Source of the DNA: Sellimonas sp963559135
GTDB taxonomy: Bacteria > Bacillota > Clostridia > Lachnospirales > Lachnospiraceae
Direction of reading: 5' to 3'
DNA length: 60,414 bases
Assembly (NCBI GenBank): GCA_963559135.1
Contig: CAUWJP010000018.1
Location: forward strand, 1-60,414
In this document: positions 1 to 8,273 of the stretch, piece after piece
Numbering within the stretch: the stretch's first letter is position 1
Layout: every line of letters starts with the position of its first letter
The notes under the pieces: model-generated
What the model was told of the DNA's origin: nothing
What the model saw: the letters and a program-made list of their open reading frames with translations, nothing else
Database searches by the model: none
Position numbers and translations under genes: made by a program

Positions 1-57
1 CCGGGCGGATTCAGGACTTGCACCTGTTGGAAACGTGCGCCGCCGGGCGCACCATGA
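1..57 (+). other. Open frame cut by the window edge, unidentified
   Basis: The first 57 bases read open on the plus strand for 18 codons and then stop (TGA). The segment includes a GC-rich hairpin at 35-52 (7-bp arms GTGCGCC/GGCGCAC, 4-base loop). It may be the end of a gene outside the window or a non-coding repeat. I do not recognise the peptide. Seen: the frame and hairpin only. Confidence 0.2.
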
Positions 58-62
58 AAAGA

Positions 63-127
63 GGGAGTGCAGTTGATATGTCCTCTGCCTATTTGCCGAG
101 GGACATATCAACTGCACTCCCTTTTTT
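63..127. repeat. Perfect 21-bp inverted repeat, terminator-like hairpin
   Basis: Arms 63-83 and 101-121 are exact reverse complements around a 17-base loop, followed by a T-run at 122-127 on the plus strand. It lies just past the stop of the minus-strand gene at 136-522, so it could end transcription from both sides. The loop-proximal part (GTCC/GGGAC, then ATATCA and TGCA) resembles a second hairpin at 23704-23770, which points to a dispersed repeat family rather than a private terminator. Confidence 0.6.
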
Positions 128-135
128 ATCTTCTT

Positions 136-522
136 TTATTCCAGATGTTTCTCCTCAAACAACTTTTCTATTTCGTGATAAAGCCAGGATCTTTTCTGGA
201 TCTCGATACCACCGATCTCAATGGAGCCGCCGTCTCTTCGAACCACTTTTCCGATCTCCGGGATCCTGCAAGAAACAACTCCTGCTCTCTCTCCCCGAAT
301 TCTGCCTTTTCGGTCTTTTATTTCCGTGGCTTCCTGAATCAATTCTTCAATCCGTTCTTTATTATAGTAGGAGTCGTTCACAATCACGCCATCCCCCGTT
401 ACAATAATCATATCTATCTCATCCGGATCACGTCTATTTGGATCCTGATAAAGGTATCTGTGCAGTTTATCCAGCAGTGTTCCAATACCAAAGCCGGCTT
501 TCTTTCTCAGAGTTCTTGTCAT
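136..522 (-). CDS. Hypothetical protein, 128 aa
   Basis: I do not recognise this family. The start chosen is the ATG at 522, preceded by a strong GGAGGG ribosome binding site; a longer frame to 582 has no comparable site. The protein is soluble and charged, with no signal peptide or membrane segment. The N-terminus is basic (TRTLRKKAGFG), the middle holds a hydrophobic strand (IDMIIVTGDGVIV) and an acidic helix, and the C-terminal half is rich in Arg, Gly and Ile. It appears monocistronic, transcribed toward the hairpin at 63-127 and separated from ald by about 140 bases. No function is proposed. Confidence 0.6.
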   Translation of the reverse strand: MTRTLRKKAGFGIGTLLDKLHRYLYQDPNRRDPDEIDMIIVTGDGVIVNDSYYNKERIEELIQEATEIKDRKGRIRGERAGVVSCRIPEIGKVVRRDGGSIEIGGIEIQKRSWLYHEIEKLFEEKHLE

Positions 523-659
523 TAATATCCCTCCTTCGTTCTTATATGAAGTTATTCTATCACTGTCCCCACACCTCTTCAACGAAAGATATTCTTTAGA
601 AAATGAAGATATTCTGAAGTTCTGAAAGCCGGCTTTTATTCTTTTTTAATATTTCTGTT

Positions 660-1772
660 TTACAGAAGACTTTCCAGATCGGTATATTCCATCCGGAAGC
701 TTTCCGCCACGTTTTTGCAGGTCAGTTTTCCGTCATAGGTATTGACACCGGAGATCATCACCGGATTCTTCCGGCACGCCTCCTCAAGACCGTGCTCTGC
801 AATAGCAAGTCCATAGCGCAGCGTTGCATTCGTCAGCGCGATAGTGGATGTACGCGGTACCGCGCCCGGCATATTGCCTACACAGTAGTGAACAATTCCG
901 TCCACCTCATAGATCGGATCGTCGTGGTATGTCATTTTGGTCGTCTCACAACATCCGCCCTGGTCCACAGCCACGTCTACAATCACGCTTCCCGGTCTCA
1001 TCTCTTTTAAATATGCCTTTTTCATCAGTTTCGGTGCCGCCTTTCCAGGAATCAACACGCTTCCGATCACCAGGTCCGCATCTTTAACTGCATTTTCAAT
1101 ATTGGTATCCGTACTGACAAGGGTCTGGATTCTCGCTCCGAAAATGTCGTCCAGGTAGGCAAGCCTTGGGAGACTGATATCCAGAATCGTCACATTTGCT
1201 CCCATGCCGACTGCGATCTTGCAGGCATTCGTTCCTACCGATCCTCCTCCGATAATGACGACATTTGCTTTCGGCGTACCCGGAACACCGGACAGAAGAA
1301 CACCGGATCCTCCAAAGGTTTTTTCCAGATATTTTGCACCCTCCTGAATACTGAGTCTTCCTGCGATCTGACTCATCGGCGCCAGAAGCGGGATGCTTCC
1401 ATCCCGTTCAATCAATGTCTCATAGGCAAATCCTTTCATACCGGATGCAAGCATGGCATCAGTCAGAGCTTTGTCCGCCGCAAGATGAAGATAGGTGAAG
1501 AGCAGAAGATCTTTCCGGAAATAACCATACTCTTCCGGCAGAGGTTCCTTAACCTTGACCATCATATCCACGCCATCCCACATTTCTTTGGCCGTATCTA
1601 CAAGTTTTGCACCGGCCTTTTCATATTCCGCGTCCGTGAAACCGGATCCAAGTCCTGCGCCCTTTTCGATCCAGACTTCGTGTCCTGCATTTACATAGCT
1701 TTTGGCATTGTCCGGAATGAGTCCTACCCGGTATTCTCTGTTCTTGATTTCCTTTACACAGCCGATCCTCAT
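660..1772 (-). CDS. ald: Alanine dehydrogenase
   Basis: NAD-dependent oxidative deamination of L-alanine to pyruvate and ammonia, cytoplasmic. The 370-residue length is that of the family. The N-terminus (MRIGCVKEIKNREYRVGL) is typical of the AlaDH/PNT group, VKVKEPL carries the substrate-binding Lys near residue 75, LHLAAD the catalytic His near 96, and IIGGGSVGTNACKIA the dinucleotide-binding loop near 170-185. The ATG at 1772 has an AAGGAGG site. It is transcribed divergently from the RpiR-type regulator at 1985, which is the obvious candidate controller. Ald is often involved in amino-acid catabolism and spore physiology in Firmicutes; that role here is inference. Confidence 0.95.
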   Translation of the reverse strand: MRIGCVKEIKNREYRVGLIPDNAKSYVNAGHEVWIEKGAGLGSGFTDAEYEKAGAKLVDTAKEMWDGVDMMVKVKEPLPEEYGYFRKDLLLFTYLHLAADKALTDAMLASGMKGFAYETLIERDGSIPLLAPMSQIAGRLSIQEGAKYLEKTFGGSGVLLSGVPGTPKANVVIIGGGSVGTNACKIAVGMGANVTILDISLPRLAYLDDIFGARIQTLVSTDTNIENAVKDADLVIGSVLIPGKAAPKLMKKAYLKEMRPGSVIVDVAVDQGGCCETTKMTYHDDPIYEVDGIVHYCVGNMPGAVPRTSTIALTNATLRYGLAIAEHGLEEACRKNPVMISGVNTYDGKLTCKNVAESFRMEYTDLESLL

Positions 1773-1823
1773 GTTATTACCTCCTTGCTCATTTTGTAGA
1801 ATTAACTAAATTCCAGATTCACT

Positions 1824-1862
1824 TTGTATCGTTCTCTACATTTTTATGAATTTATGATACAA
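1824..1862. promoter_or_regulatory. Inverted repeat between ald and the RpiR gene
   Basis: TTGTATC at 1824-1830 and GATACAA at 1856-1862 form a 7-bp inverted repeat in the 212-base divergent intergenic region. It is a candidate operator for the RpiR-type regulator. The spacing is long (25 bases), so two half sites or chance remain possible. Confidence 0.3.
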
Positions 1863-1984
1863 CATCAAAATTGCATTTGCAATAATTGTTAATTTTTAAA
1901 TTATTGGATATTTTTCCCTTATACTTGCCTTTTACAGATATTTATGATTAAATCAAGCTATATCAATGAGAAAAGAGGAGCCCT

Positions 1985-2848
1985 ATGAAAGCAATCCAGA
2001 ATATCATGCAAAGTAAAAAATTAACGCGGGTGCAGTCTTCCCTCGCGTCATTCATATTAGATCATGCAGTGGAGGTCTGTTTTATGAGTTCCACCAAGCT
2101 GGCAGAAAAACTTGATATCAGTGAGCCTTCTGTGATCCGGTTCTGCCGGGTGCTTGGTTTTTCCGGCTATACCGATTTTCAGAAAGCATTACGGGAAGAG
2201 TACCATGGAGATCTCTTCCGGATTTCAGACCGCCTCCCGGTTCCTTCCGACCGTGCTGCTGCCCTTTCCCGGCTTGATCTTCCTTCGGATATTCTGTCCA
2301 ACGAATACCAGAATACCCTTGGAAATCTGGAACAGGCCCTTGCTGCCAACCGCCCGGAGATGTTGGATGCCGCTGCCAGTCTGATTCTCTCCTCCAATCA
2401 GAAATTCATTGTCGCTTCCCGCGGGAATGCCTGCCTTGGAGTCTATCTGAACCTGTATCTGCACCATATGACCGATCATGTCATCTACACTGCATCGTCA
2501 TCAGTCAGCCCCTTTGATCTGATGGCGGATATCACCTCCGAGGACTGTGTGATTGTCTTCAGCTTTCCACGCTATTCTTCAACGGACGAACTGGCCCTGA
2601 AGTTTGCCCGCTTTGCCGGAGCAAAAGTGATTCTATTTACCGACAAGCCGAGCGCCCTGTTAAGTGAATATGCTGATATTTTGTTTACGGTTCCGGTCAA
2701 CAGCACTTCTTTTTTTAATTCCCTGAGTGCTGCCCAATTCCTGACCGAGGTACTTTTAAATACCATCAGCCGGAAATGCAAAGGCCGATCCATCGAGCGT
2801 AAGCTCAAAAAGATCGACCTTTATCTGGACGAATTCGGTACCTATTGA
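1985..2848 (+). CDS. MurR/RpiR family transcriptional regulator
   Basis: A 287-residue sugar-phosphate-sensing regulator type. Residues 1-77 form the HTH_6 domain (LAEKLDISEPSVIRFCRVLG is the recognition region) and residues 120-250 a SIS domain (FIVASRGNA, DCVIVFSFPRYS). The start at 1985 follows GAGGAG. It is divergent from ald, suggesting control of ald or of itself, but the effector cannot be read from the sequence. RpiR proteins often bind phosphosugars, so pairing with an alanine gene is not predicted by family alone. The gene ends 22 bases from the convergent topB stop. Confidence 0.9.
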   Translation: MKAIQNIMQSKKLTRVQSSLASFILDHAVEVCFMSSTKLAEKLDISEPSVIRFCRVLGFSGYTDFQKALREEYHGDLFRISDRLPVPSDRAAALSRLDLPSDILSNEYQNTLGNLEQALAANRPEMLDAAASLILSSNQKFIVASRGNACLGVYLNLYLHHMTDHVIYTASSSVSPFDLMADITSEDCVIVFSFPRYSSTDELALKFARFAGAKVILFTDKPSALLSEYADILFTVPVNSTSFFNSLSAAQFLTEVLLNTISRKCKGRSIERKLKKIDLYLDEFGTY

Positions 2849-2869
2849 ATCGTCCATTTCTTTTTCTGT

Positions 2870-5002
2870 TTATTCTATCTTTATTTTTGCCAGAGCTTCC
2901 GCGAACACATTGTTCAGCGGCTGCTCTGCCTCTTTTTGTTGCTGTTTCATGTAACGTCTGACATCCTGTTTGCTGACATCTTTGCCTTCCCGTTTTCTTC
3001 TTGCCTCAAACGCCTCCATCTTCTCTTTGTGGCCGCAGGCACAGACAAAGGTCTGGTCCTCTCCTTTTCCGACAAGCTCCATCCGTTTATGGCAGGCCGG
3101 GCATCTGGCATTAGTCGTCCGGGAAACCGTCTCCCGGTATCCACACTCCCTGTCCTGACAGACAAGCAGTTTACTGTTCTTTCCGTTGACTGCCAGCATC
3201 CGTTTCCCGCACCGCGGACATTTCCGGTTAGTCAGATTATCGTGCCGGAAAGTCGCTTTGCTTGTACGGATGTCCTGCATCACGTCGTTAGTGTACTGCT
3301 CAATCTCTTTCATGAAGGTCTTTTCCTTCTGCTTTCCGTCCGAAATTTTCTGTAATTCCTTCTCCCATCTGGCCGTCAGCTCCGGTTTTTTCAGATCTTC
3401 GGGAACGAGTTCCAAAAGCTGGCGTCCCTTAGAGGTAATCAGCAGATCGTTCCCTTTTTTCTCCATATAAAAAGTATTGAATAGCTTATCAATGATGTCC
3501 GCCCTTGTGGCAACAGTTCCAAGTCCGCCCTTTTCCATGGAAGTCAGGAGGGTTGCCTCAGTATAGTGTGCCGGAGGTTTGGTCTTTCCTTCCGTCACCT
3601 CCTGTCTTTTCACAAGCAGGCTCTGGCCCTTATTCAGCTCCGGCAAGGTCTGGTTTTTCAGGCTGTCCTCACCATATTCCTCCTCTTCGATGTCGCTGTC
3701 ATATACAGCTCTCCAACCTGCTTCCCGGATCGTCTCACCTTTTGCTGCAAAACGTTCTCCTTTTACTGATGCTCTGACACTGACCTGCTCAAATTCAGCC
3801 GGCGGATAAAGGACCGCCAGAAATCTGCGCACGACGAGATCATAGATCTTCCGCTCCTCCGAAGTCATATGTGTCAGATCCACATACTGCTCTGTCGGAA
3901 TAATGGCATGATGATCGCTGACTTTGCTGTCATCCACAAAACGTTTATCCGCTGTAAAATGCTTTCCATGAAGAGCCCGTGCCAACGCCCGGTACGGGCC
4001 GGTCTGGCATGCCTCGATCCGCTCTTTTAAAGTCGGTACGATATCCGAACTTAGATATCTGGAGTCCGTCCTCGGATAGGTCAGCACTTTGTGGTGCTCA
4101 TAGAGTCTCTGCATAATGTTAAGGGTCTCCTTTGCAGAATATCCGAAGCGGCGGTTTGCGTCCCGCTGAAGTTCTGTCAAATCATAAAGTCCCGGTGCAT
4201 ACGTCTTTTTGGACTTTTTCTCCACACTGTCCAGTACAAGCCGTTCTCCACGGATCTCTTCGGAAATTCGCCGGATCCGTTCCGGATCAAAGGATCTCGT
4301 ACCGCCGATTTTTCCATCCTGCCAGGTAAAACAGATCCCCTCCGCATAAACCTTCAGTCCATAATACGGCTTTGGCCGGAAGGAGCGGATTTCATCCTCT
4401 CTTTTTGCAATCAGCGCAAGGGTAGGCGTCTGTACCCGACCGCAGGTCAGCTTAGCGTTGTATTTACATGTCAGCGCCCGCGTCGCATTGATTCCTACAA
4501 GCCAGTCCGCCTTTGCACGGGACTGGGCAGCATTATAAAGATTCTGGTAATCTCTTCCGTCACGAAGACGTCCAAATCCTTCCCGGATGGCTCGATCCGT
4601 CACGGAAGAAATCCAGAGCCGCTTCACCGGCTTTTTGTTCCCTGCCTTTTCCAGAATCCATCTTGCTACCAGCTCTCCTTCCCGCCCTGCGTCCGTGGCA
4701 ATAATAATCTCTCCGATGTCCTTTCTGTGTATCTGGCTCTTTACCGCATTGTACTGCTTTGCTGTCTGGCGGATCACGGAAAGCTTCCATGTCTTTGGCA
4801 TCATCGGAAGCACGTCCATGTCCCATTCTTTCCATTCCGGCTTATATTCTTCCGGATCAGCGAGCGTCACCAGATGGCCAAGCCCCCAGGTGACGATATA
4901 TCGCTCTCCTTCGATGGCCCCCTGTTCGTTTTTCTTACATTTCAGCACCCTGGCAATGTCTCTTGCCACAGATGGCTTTTCTGCGATTACTAATGATTTC
5001 AT
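2870..5002 (-). CDS. topB: DNA topoisomerase III
   Basis: Type IA topoisomerase that relaxes and decatenates DNA by single-strand passage. The 710 residues start with a Toprim domain (SLVIAEKPSVARDIA; DAGREGE near 105) followed by the core domain with the catalytic Tyr in TYPRTDSRYLS near 310. The C-terminus carries Cys-rich zinc-ribbon modules (CPRCGKRM, CQDRECGY, CPACHKRM) near 600-665, then a charged tail. The length and finger count fit TopB of Firmicutes. The start ATG at 5002 has an AGGAG site. It is separated from the upstream alarmone synthetase gene by a strong hairpin, so it is probably transcribed mostly on its own. Confidence 0.95.
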   Translation of the reverse strand: MKSLVIAEKPSVARDIARVLKCKKNEQGAIEGERYIVTWGLGHLVTLADPEEYKPEWKEWDMDVLPMMPKTWKLSVIRQTAKQYNAVKSQIHRKDIGEIIIATDAGREGELVARWILEKAGNKKPVKRLWISSVTDRAIREGFGRLRDGRDYQNLYNAAQSRAKADWLVGINATRALTCKYNAKLTCGRVQTPTLALIAKREDEIRSFRPKPYYGLKVYAEGICFTWQDGKIGGTRSFDPERIRRISEEIRGERLVLDSVEKKSKKTYAPGLYDLTELQRDANRRFGYSAKETLNIMQRLYEHHKVLTYPRTDSRYLSSDIVPTLKERIEACQTGPYRALARALHGKHFTADKRFVDDSKVSDHHAIIPTEQYVDLTHMTSEERKIYDLVVRRFLAVLYPPAEFEQVSVRASVKGERFAAKGETIREAGWRAVYDSDIEEEEYGEDSLKNQTLPELNKGQSLLVKRQEVTEGKTKPPAHYTEATLLTSMEKGGLGTVATRADIIDKLFNTFYMEKKGNDLLITSKGRQLLELVPEDLKKPELTARWEKELQKISDGKQKEKTFMKEIEQYTNDVMQDIRTSKATFRHDNLTNRKCPRCGKRMLAVNGKNSKLLVCQDRECGYRETVSRTTNARCPACHKRMELVGKGEDQTFVCACGHKEKMEAFEARRKREGKDVSKQDVRRYMKQQQKEAEQPLNNVFAEALAKIKIE

Positions 5003-5033
5003 AGTGTTCCTTTCTCCTGTTCTTCAGACACAG

Positions 5034-5087
5034 GAAAGGATATTGCAGAAATCCCGGTCTTCGATCCCTCCCCTGCAATATCCTTTC
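5034..5087 (-). terminator. 15-bp perfect hairpin after the alarmone synthetase gene
   Basis: GAAAGGATATTGCAG (5034-5048) pairs perfectly with 5073-5087. It begins at the stop codon of the 5087-5782 gene and ends about 30 bases before topB. The stem is long, but the U-tract is poor, so it may be a processing or stabilising hairpin instead of a strong terminator. Confidence 0.55.
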
Positions 5088-5782
5088 TATTCATTCAGAA
5101 TCGGATTCCCGTCCCGATCTGTAAAAAGTTCAAGCTGCCCGCTCTCCTCTTCTGCCTGTTCAAGACATTTCAGTATCGCCTCATTCAGCGAGAGCATCTT
5201 ATCATCCAGCTCTGATACCATTTTTGCACATTCTTTCAGCTCTCTGCTGATATACTCCGGCGCATTCCCTTCAAACTTATAATAAATCTTATGCTCCAGA
5301 CTTGCCCAGAAATCCATGGCAATCGTCCGGATCTGGATCTCCACCTTCGTGTCCACCACACTGTCCGTCAGAAAAATCGGGACCGAAATCAGCATGTGAT
5401 AGCTTTTGTAGCCACTCTCTTTCGGATGCTTGATATAGTCCTTGATGGAAAGCACCTTCAGGTCGCTCTGATTTCCGATCATCTCAGCCAGACGGTAGAT
5501 GTCCGAAGTGAAGGAACAGATCAGCCTGACCCCCGCGATATCATTGATATACTTTACCATGTTTTCGATGGAGCTTTCATGCCCCTGTCTCTTTAACTTC
5601 TTGACAATACTCTCCGGTGTCTTGATTCTCTTTTTGATATGTTCAATCGGATTGTACCGGTGTACATGCTGGAATTCGTCATTCAGAATTTCCAGCTTTG
5701 TGCCCACCTCTTTTAATGCCGCGTTATAAAGAAACATCACGGTTTTCCAGCTGTCTATGTCTTCATAGTTTTTTACATTCAT
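5087..5782 (-). CDS. Small alarmone synthetase, GTP pyrophosphokinase family
   Basis: Single-domain RelA/SpoT-type synthetase, 231 residues, predicted to transfer pyrophosphate from ATP to GDP or GTP to make (p)ppGpp in the cytoplasm. The synthetase core is visible: a charged helix with RIKTPESIVKKLKRQG near 52-67, DIAGVRLICSFTSD near 90, GYKSYHMLISVP near 127, VEIQIRTIAMDFWASLEHKI near 150-170. There is no HD hydrolase, TGS or ACT domain. This layout matches RelQ/YjbM-type proteins that act as tetramers. The ATG at 5782 follows AAAGGTGG. A separate HD-domain hydrolase gene sits at 23819-24361, but is not linked. Confidence 0.88.
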   Translation of the reverse strand: MNVKNYEDIDSWKTVMFLYNAALKEVGTKLEILNDEFQHVHRYNPIEHIKKRIKTPESIVKKLKRQGHESSIENMVKYINDIAGVRLICSFTSDIYRLAEMIGNQSDLKVLSIKDYIKHPKESGYKSYHMLISVPIFLTDSVVDTKVEIQIRTIAMDFWASLEHKIYYKFEGNAPEYISRELKECAKMVSELDDKMLSLNEAILKCLEQAEEESGQLELFTDRDGNPILNE

Positions 5783-5903
5783 CCTTTTCCACCTTTCACG
5801 AAAAAGACTGCATTTTTATGCTTACCGCATTTACGCGCCATTTTATAGTATAACATATTTCCGTATGTTTGTCATATATTTCACATTTTTCCAATTATTT
5901 TCT

Positions 5904-6422
5904 CTACTTTATCAAAATCTGGCACATCTTCATTGTGCACAATGCCGATTCATGACTTTCCGGCGTAACACCTGCGCAACAGGATGGGTCAACCTGGATC
6001 GGCAGCTCCGGCACATACGCTTTTGCCAGAAGGGCATTGGACACAACGCAGATATCCGTGCAAAGCCCGATCATTTCTACAGCATCAAATCCACCATCCC
6101 GGATATACTCTGCAAGCTGAACGCTTCCGAATGTCGTCTTGTCAAATACACGGCGTCCTTCCGAATACGGACGGATCTCCGGAATCAACTCCCATCCTTC
6201 GCTTGCCTTGATGCAATGCTCCACCGGCAGGAGACGCCCCTCCTGAGTCCCTAAATACTGCTCCGTATGGGTATCTCTTGTAAAGACAACCTCCTGTTCT
6301 TTCTTTACATAATCCTCAATCCTGTTTCTGACATTGTCCACGATCCCGCAGGCCTCTTTCGTCCCCAGACTTCCCGTCACAAAGTCATTCTGCATATCAA
6401 TCACGACCAGAAGTTCTTTCAT
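5904..6422 (-). CDS. Isochorismatase-like cysteine hydrolase
   Basis: A 172-residue alpha/beta hydrolase of the isochorismatase/nicotinamidase superfamily. The triad is visible: Asp in VIDMQNDF near residue 9, Lys in FDKTTFGS near 95, and nucleophilic Cys in GLCTDICVVSNA near 125. DTHTEQY resembles the metal-site region of nicotinamidases. Nicotinamidase (NAD salvage) is the most likely activity, but the family is broad and the substrate is not certain. The ATG at 6422 follows GGAGGAGG; the longer frame to 6470 lacks support. It is monocistronic and divergent from the 88-residue gene at 6553. Confidence 0.8.
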   Translation of the reverse strand: MKELLVVIDMQNDFVTGSLGTKEACGIVDNVRNRIEDYVKKEQEVVFTRDTHTEQYLGTQEGRLLPVEHCIKASEGWELIPEIRPYSEGRRVFDKTTFGSVQLAEYIRDGGFDAVEMIGLCTDICVVSNALLAKAYVPELPIQVDPSCCAGVTPESHESALCTMKMCQILIK

Positions 6423-6496
6423 CTTCTTCCTCCTCCCTGTATGTTTTTTGTATTGTAACACGATTTCCAAAGTGCGTAAAGGAACCCCGGACAGAC

Positions 6497-6525
6497 TTTA
6501 CATTTCTTTTATAGAATGGTATGAT
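6497..6525 (+). promoter_or_regulatory. Sigma-A type promoter for the gene at 6553
   Basis: TTTACA (6497-6502) and TATGAT (6520-6525) are spaced by 17 bases and lie 27 bases before the start codon at 6553. Confidence 0.65.
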
Positions 6526-6552
6526 GATCAGACAGAGAAAGGAGTTTTCGGG

Positions 6553-6819
6553 ATGTTTCGATTGTGGGCAAAGACATGGAAGAATAACCGGATGCTGTCA
6601 GATACAGTAATCTGTGACGACTCATCCGACACACGGACGCATAAAGTATTCAGGGCTCTGGATGAGATCTGCTATCAGTTTGATTTAAGCAAGCCGATCT
6701 GGCTTGACAGCAATATCAATGAGTTCCGGCGTCATGCCAAAGCACGATTTTACCAGGACAGTTTTATTGACAGTATTGACTTTGACTTTCTGGAAATCCA
6801 GGTCATCGAAGAAGATTAA
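6553..6819 (+). CDS. Small conserved-looking protein, 88 aa
   Basis: The ATG at 6553 follows GGAG and lies behind a good promoter (6497-6525); the frame is open upstream to 6334, but that part is antisense to the hydrolase gene. The protein is soluble and rich in aromatic and acidic residues (KPIWLDSNINEFRRH, DSFIDSIDFDFLEIQ) and has no Cys. It looks like a compact alpha/beta fold of unknown role. It is followed by a clear terminator at 6839-6866, so it is an independent unit. I do not recognise the family. Confidence 0.75.
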   Translation: MFRLWAKTWKNNRMLSDTVICDDSSDTRTHKVFRALDEICYQFDLSKPIWLDSNINEFRRHAKARFYQDSFIDSIDFDFLEIQVIEED

Positions 6820-6838
6820 GAGCGGCTGCATTATGTAA

Positions 6839-6866
6839 AACGGAGGGCTTTCCTCCGTTATTTTTT
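6839..6866. terminator. Bidirectional intrinsic terminator
   Basis: Arms AACGGAGG and CCTCCGTT (6839-6846, 6852-6859) with a T-run at 6861-6866 on the plus strand and an A-run on the other side. It separates the convergent 88-residue gene and spoVAE. Confidence 0.85.
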
Positions 6867-7214
6867 CATTTTCGGTTCAAAAATCCAGGATGCAAGATAT
6901 CCGAACACCAGTGCCGCCGAGATTCCTACCGCGCTTGCGGTAAATCCTCCTTTAAAAATCCCGATGAATCCGTCTTTCAAAACAGCCTCTTTTACTCCCT
7001 GAAACAGGGTGTTTCCAAAACCAAGAAGTGGAACACTTGCTCCGCATCCGACCAGTTCGATCAGCGGATCATACACTCCCAGAAATCCCAGCACGATTCC
7101 GGATGTCACCAGAAGTACCATGACTCTTCCCGGCATCAGTTTTGTCCTGTCCAGAAGAATCTGTACAAGCGCGCAGATCAGGCCTCCTGCCCAGAACGCG
7201 TTAAAATACTCCAT
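6858..7214 (-). CDS. spoVAE: Stage V sporulation protein AE (SpoVAEb type)
   Basis: Membrane subunit of the SpoVA channel that moves calcium dipicolinate into the forespore and out at germination. The 118 residues hold about four hydrophobic segments (FWAGGLICALVQILL, VMVLLVTSGIVLGFLGVY, an ASVPLLGFGNTL loop, SAVGISAALVFGYLASWIF). This is close in sequence to SpoVAC, as known for the family. The ATG at 7214 follows GGAGGAG. It is the last gene of the spoVA operon, ending on the terminator at 6839-6866. The soluble AEa subunit and spoVAF of some Bacillus operons are absent here. Confidence 0.92.
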   Translation of the reverse strand: MEYFNAFWAGGLICALVQILLDRTKLMPGRVMVLLVTSGIVLGFLGVYDPLIELVGCGASVPLLGFGNTLFQGVKEAVLKDGFIGIFKGGFTASAVGISAALVFGYLASWIFEPKMKK

Positions 7215-7230
7215 CGTTTCTCCTCCTTCG

Positions 7231-8256
7231 TCAACATGCATGCTCCAACACAATGCCATGGGCAATGCCGGGGATGCTCTCACCTTCGTTGAAGCTGACC
7301 GTCGACATCAATGCCCCGGTCGGGACAAAGAGCACTTTCTTCCACTCACCTTTTATGATTTTCGGAAGAACATAAGACCCCAATGTCACCGCCGCACATC
7401 CGCAGCCGCTTCCTCCGGCATGGGTATCCTGGGTCTCCTGGTCAAAGATTTTCATCCCGCAGTCCATGTGCCTTTCCTCAATGTCTACTCCGTTTTTCTT
7501 CAGAAGCTCCAACAGGATCGTGCTTCCAATATATCCAAGATCTCCAGTGACAATCTGATCGTACTCTTCCATATTCCTGCCAAAATCTTTTCTGTTTGCC
7601 AGGATGGTGTCACATGCCGCCGGAGCCATACATCCTCCCATATTCTGGGAATCTTTCAGACCGTAATCCACAATTTTCCCCACCGTCACTCCGGAAATCC
7701 GCACCTTCGACTTTTCCTTTCCAATCACAAAAGCTCCGCTTCCGGTTACCGTCCACTGTGCCGAAAGCGGCCTCTGGGAAGCGTATCCAAGAGGAAAACG
7801 GAATTCCTTTTCCGCGCTTCCGAAGTGACTGGATGTGACCGCAAGGACGTAGTCCGCGTATCCGGCTGCCACGCTCATCGCTCCAAGGGCAATCGCTTCC
7901 CCTGATGTGGAACATGCGCCAAATAGCCCGAACAACGGGATCTGAAGGCTTTCCATTCCAAGGGAAGTGGCCGTCCCCTGCCTTAACAGGTCTCCTCCGA
8001 ACAAGAAACGGATCTTCTCCTGCGGAATCTGCGCCTTTTTCATGGCCCGTAGACAGGCCCGCTTCTGCATTTCGCTTTCTGCCTCCTCCCAGGTTTCTTT
8101 CCCGAAAAGATTTTCCTTGTCCTCTCCATGTTCGTCGAACAGTTTTCCAAGCGGCCCCTGGCTTTCTTTCTGCCCGACAATCGTTCCTGCACTCAGCAAG
8201 AAGGGCGCCTCCGCAAATCCAAGGCTCTGATCCCCTTTTGGCATTCCGCTTTTCAT
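7231..8256 (-). CDS. spoVAD: Stage V sporulation protein AD
   Basis: Thiolase-fold protein that binds dipicolinic acid on the outer face of the spore inner membrane, 341 residues. Visible blocks include GTIVGQKES, LFGACSTSGEAIALGAMSVAAGYADYVLAV near 130-160, FGSAEKEFRFPLGY, and GGSGCGCAAV near 280. The thiolase fold is kept as a binding platform, consistent with the known family. The ATG at 8256 sits 6 bases after AAGGGGGA; an upstream TTG (8262) would be too close to the site. It lies between spoVAC (gap 17) and spoVAE (gap 16). Confidence 0.95.
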   Translation of the reverse strand: MKSGMPKGDQSLGFAEAPFLLSAGTIVGQKESQGPLGKLFDEHGEDKENLFGKETWEEAESEMQKRACLRAMKKAQIPQEKIRFLFGGDLLRQGTATSLGMESLQIPLFGLFGACSTSGEAIALGAMSVAAGYADYVLAVTSSHFGSAEKEFRFPLGYASQRPLSAQWTVTGSGAFVIGKEKSKVRISGVTVGKIVDYGLKDSQNMGGCMAPAACDTILANRKDFGRNMEEYDQIVTGDLGYIGSTILLELLKKNGVDIEERHMDCGMKIFDQETQDTHAGGSGCGCAAVTLGSYVLPKIIKGEWKKVLFVPTGALMSTVSFNEGESIPGIAHGIVLEHAC

Positions 8257-8273
8257 CTGCAATCCCCCTTTCG

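Noticed and set aside
35..52. GC-rich hairpin as part of an attC or transposon end
   Set aside because: Only 18 bases at the window edge; no integrase or matching second end is visible.
4091..5282. Long plus-strand frames opposite topB
   Set aside because: They are antisense to a clear topoisomerase gene and show no recognisable domain or ribosome binding site.
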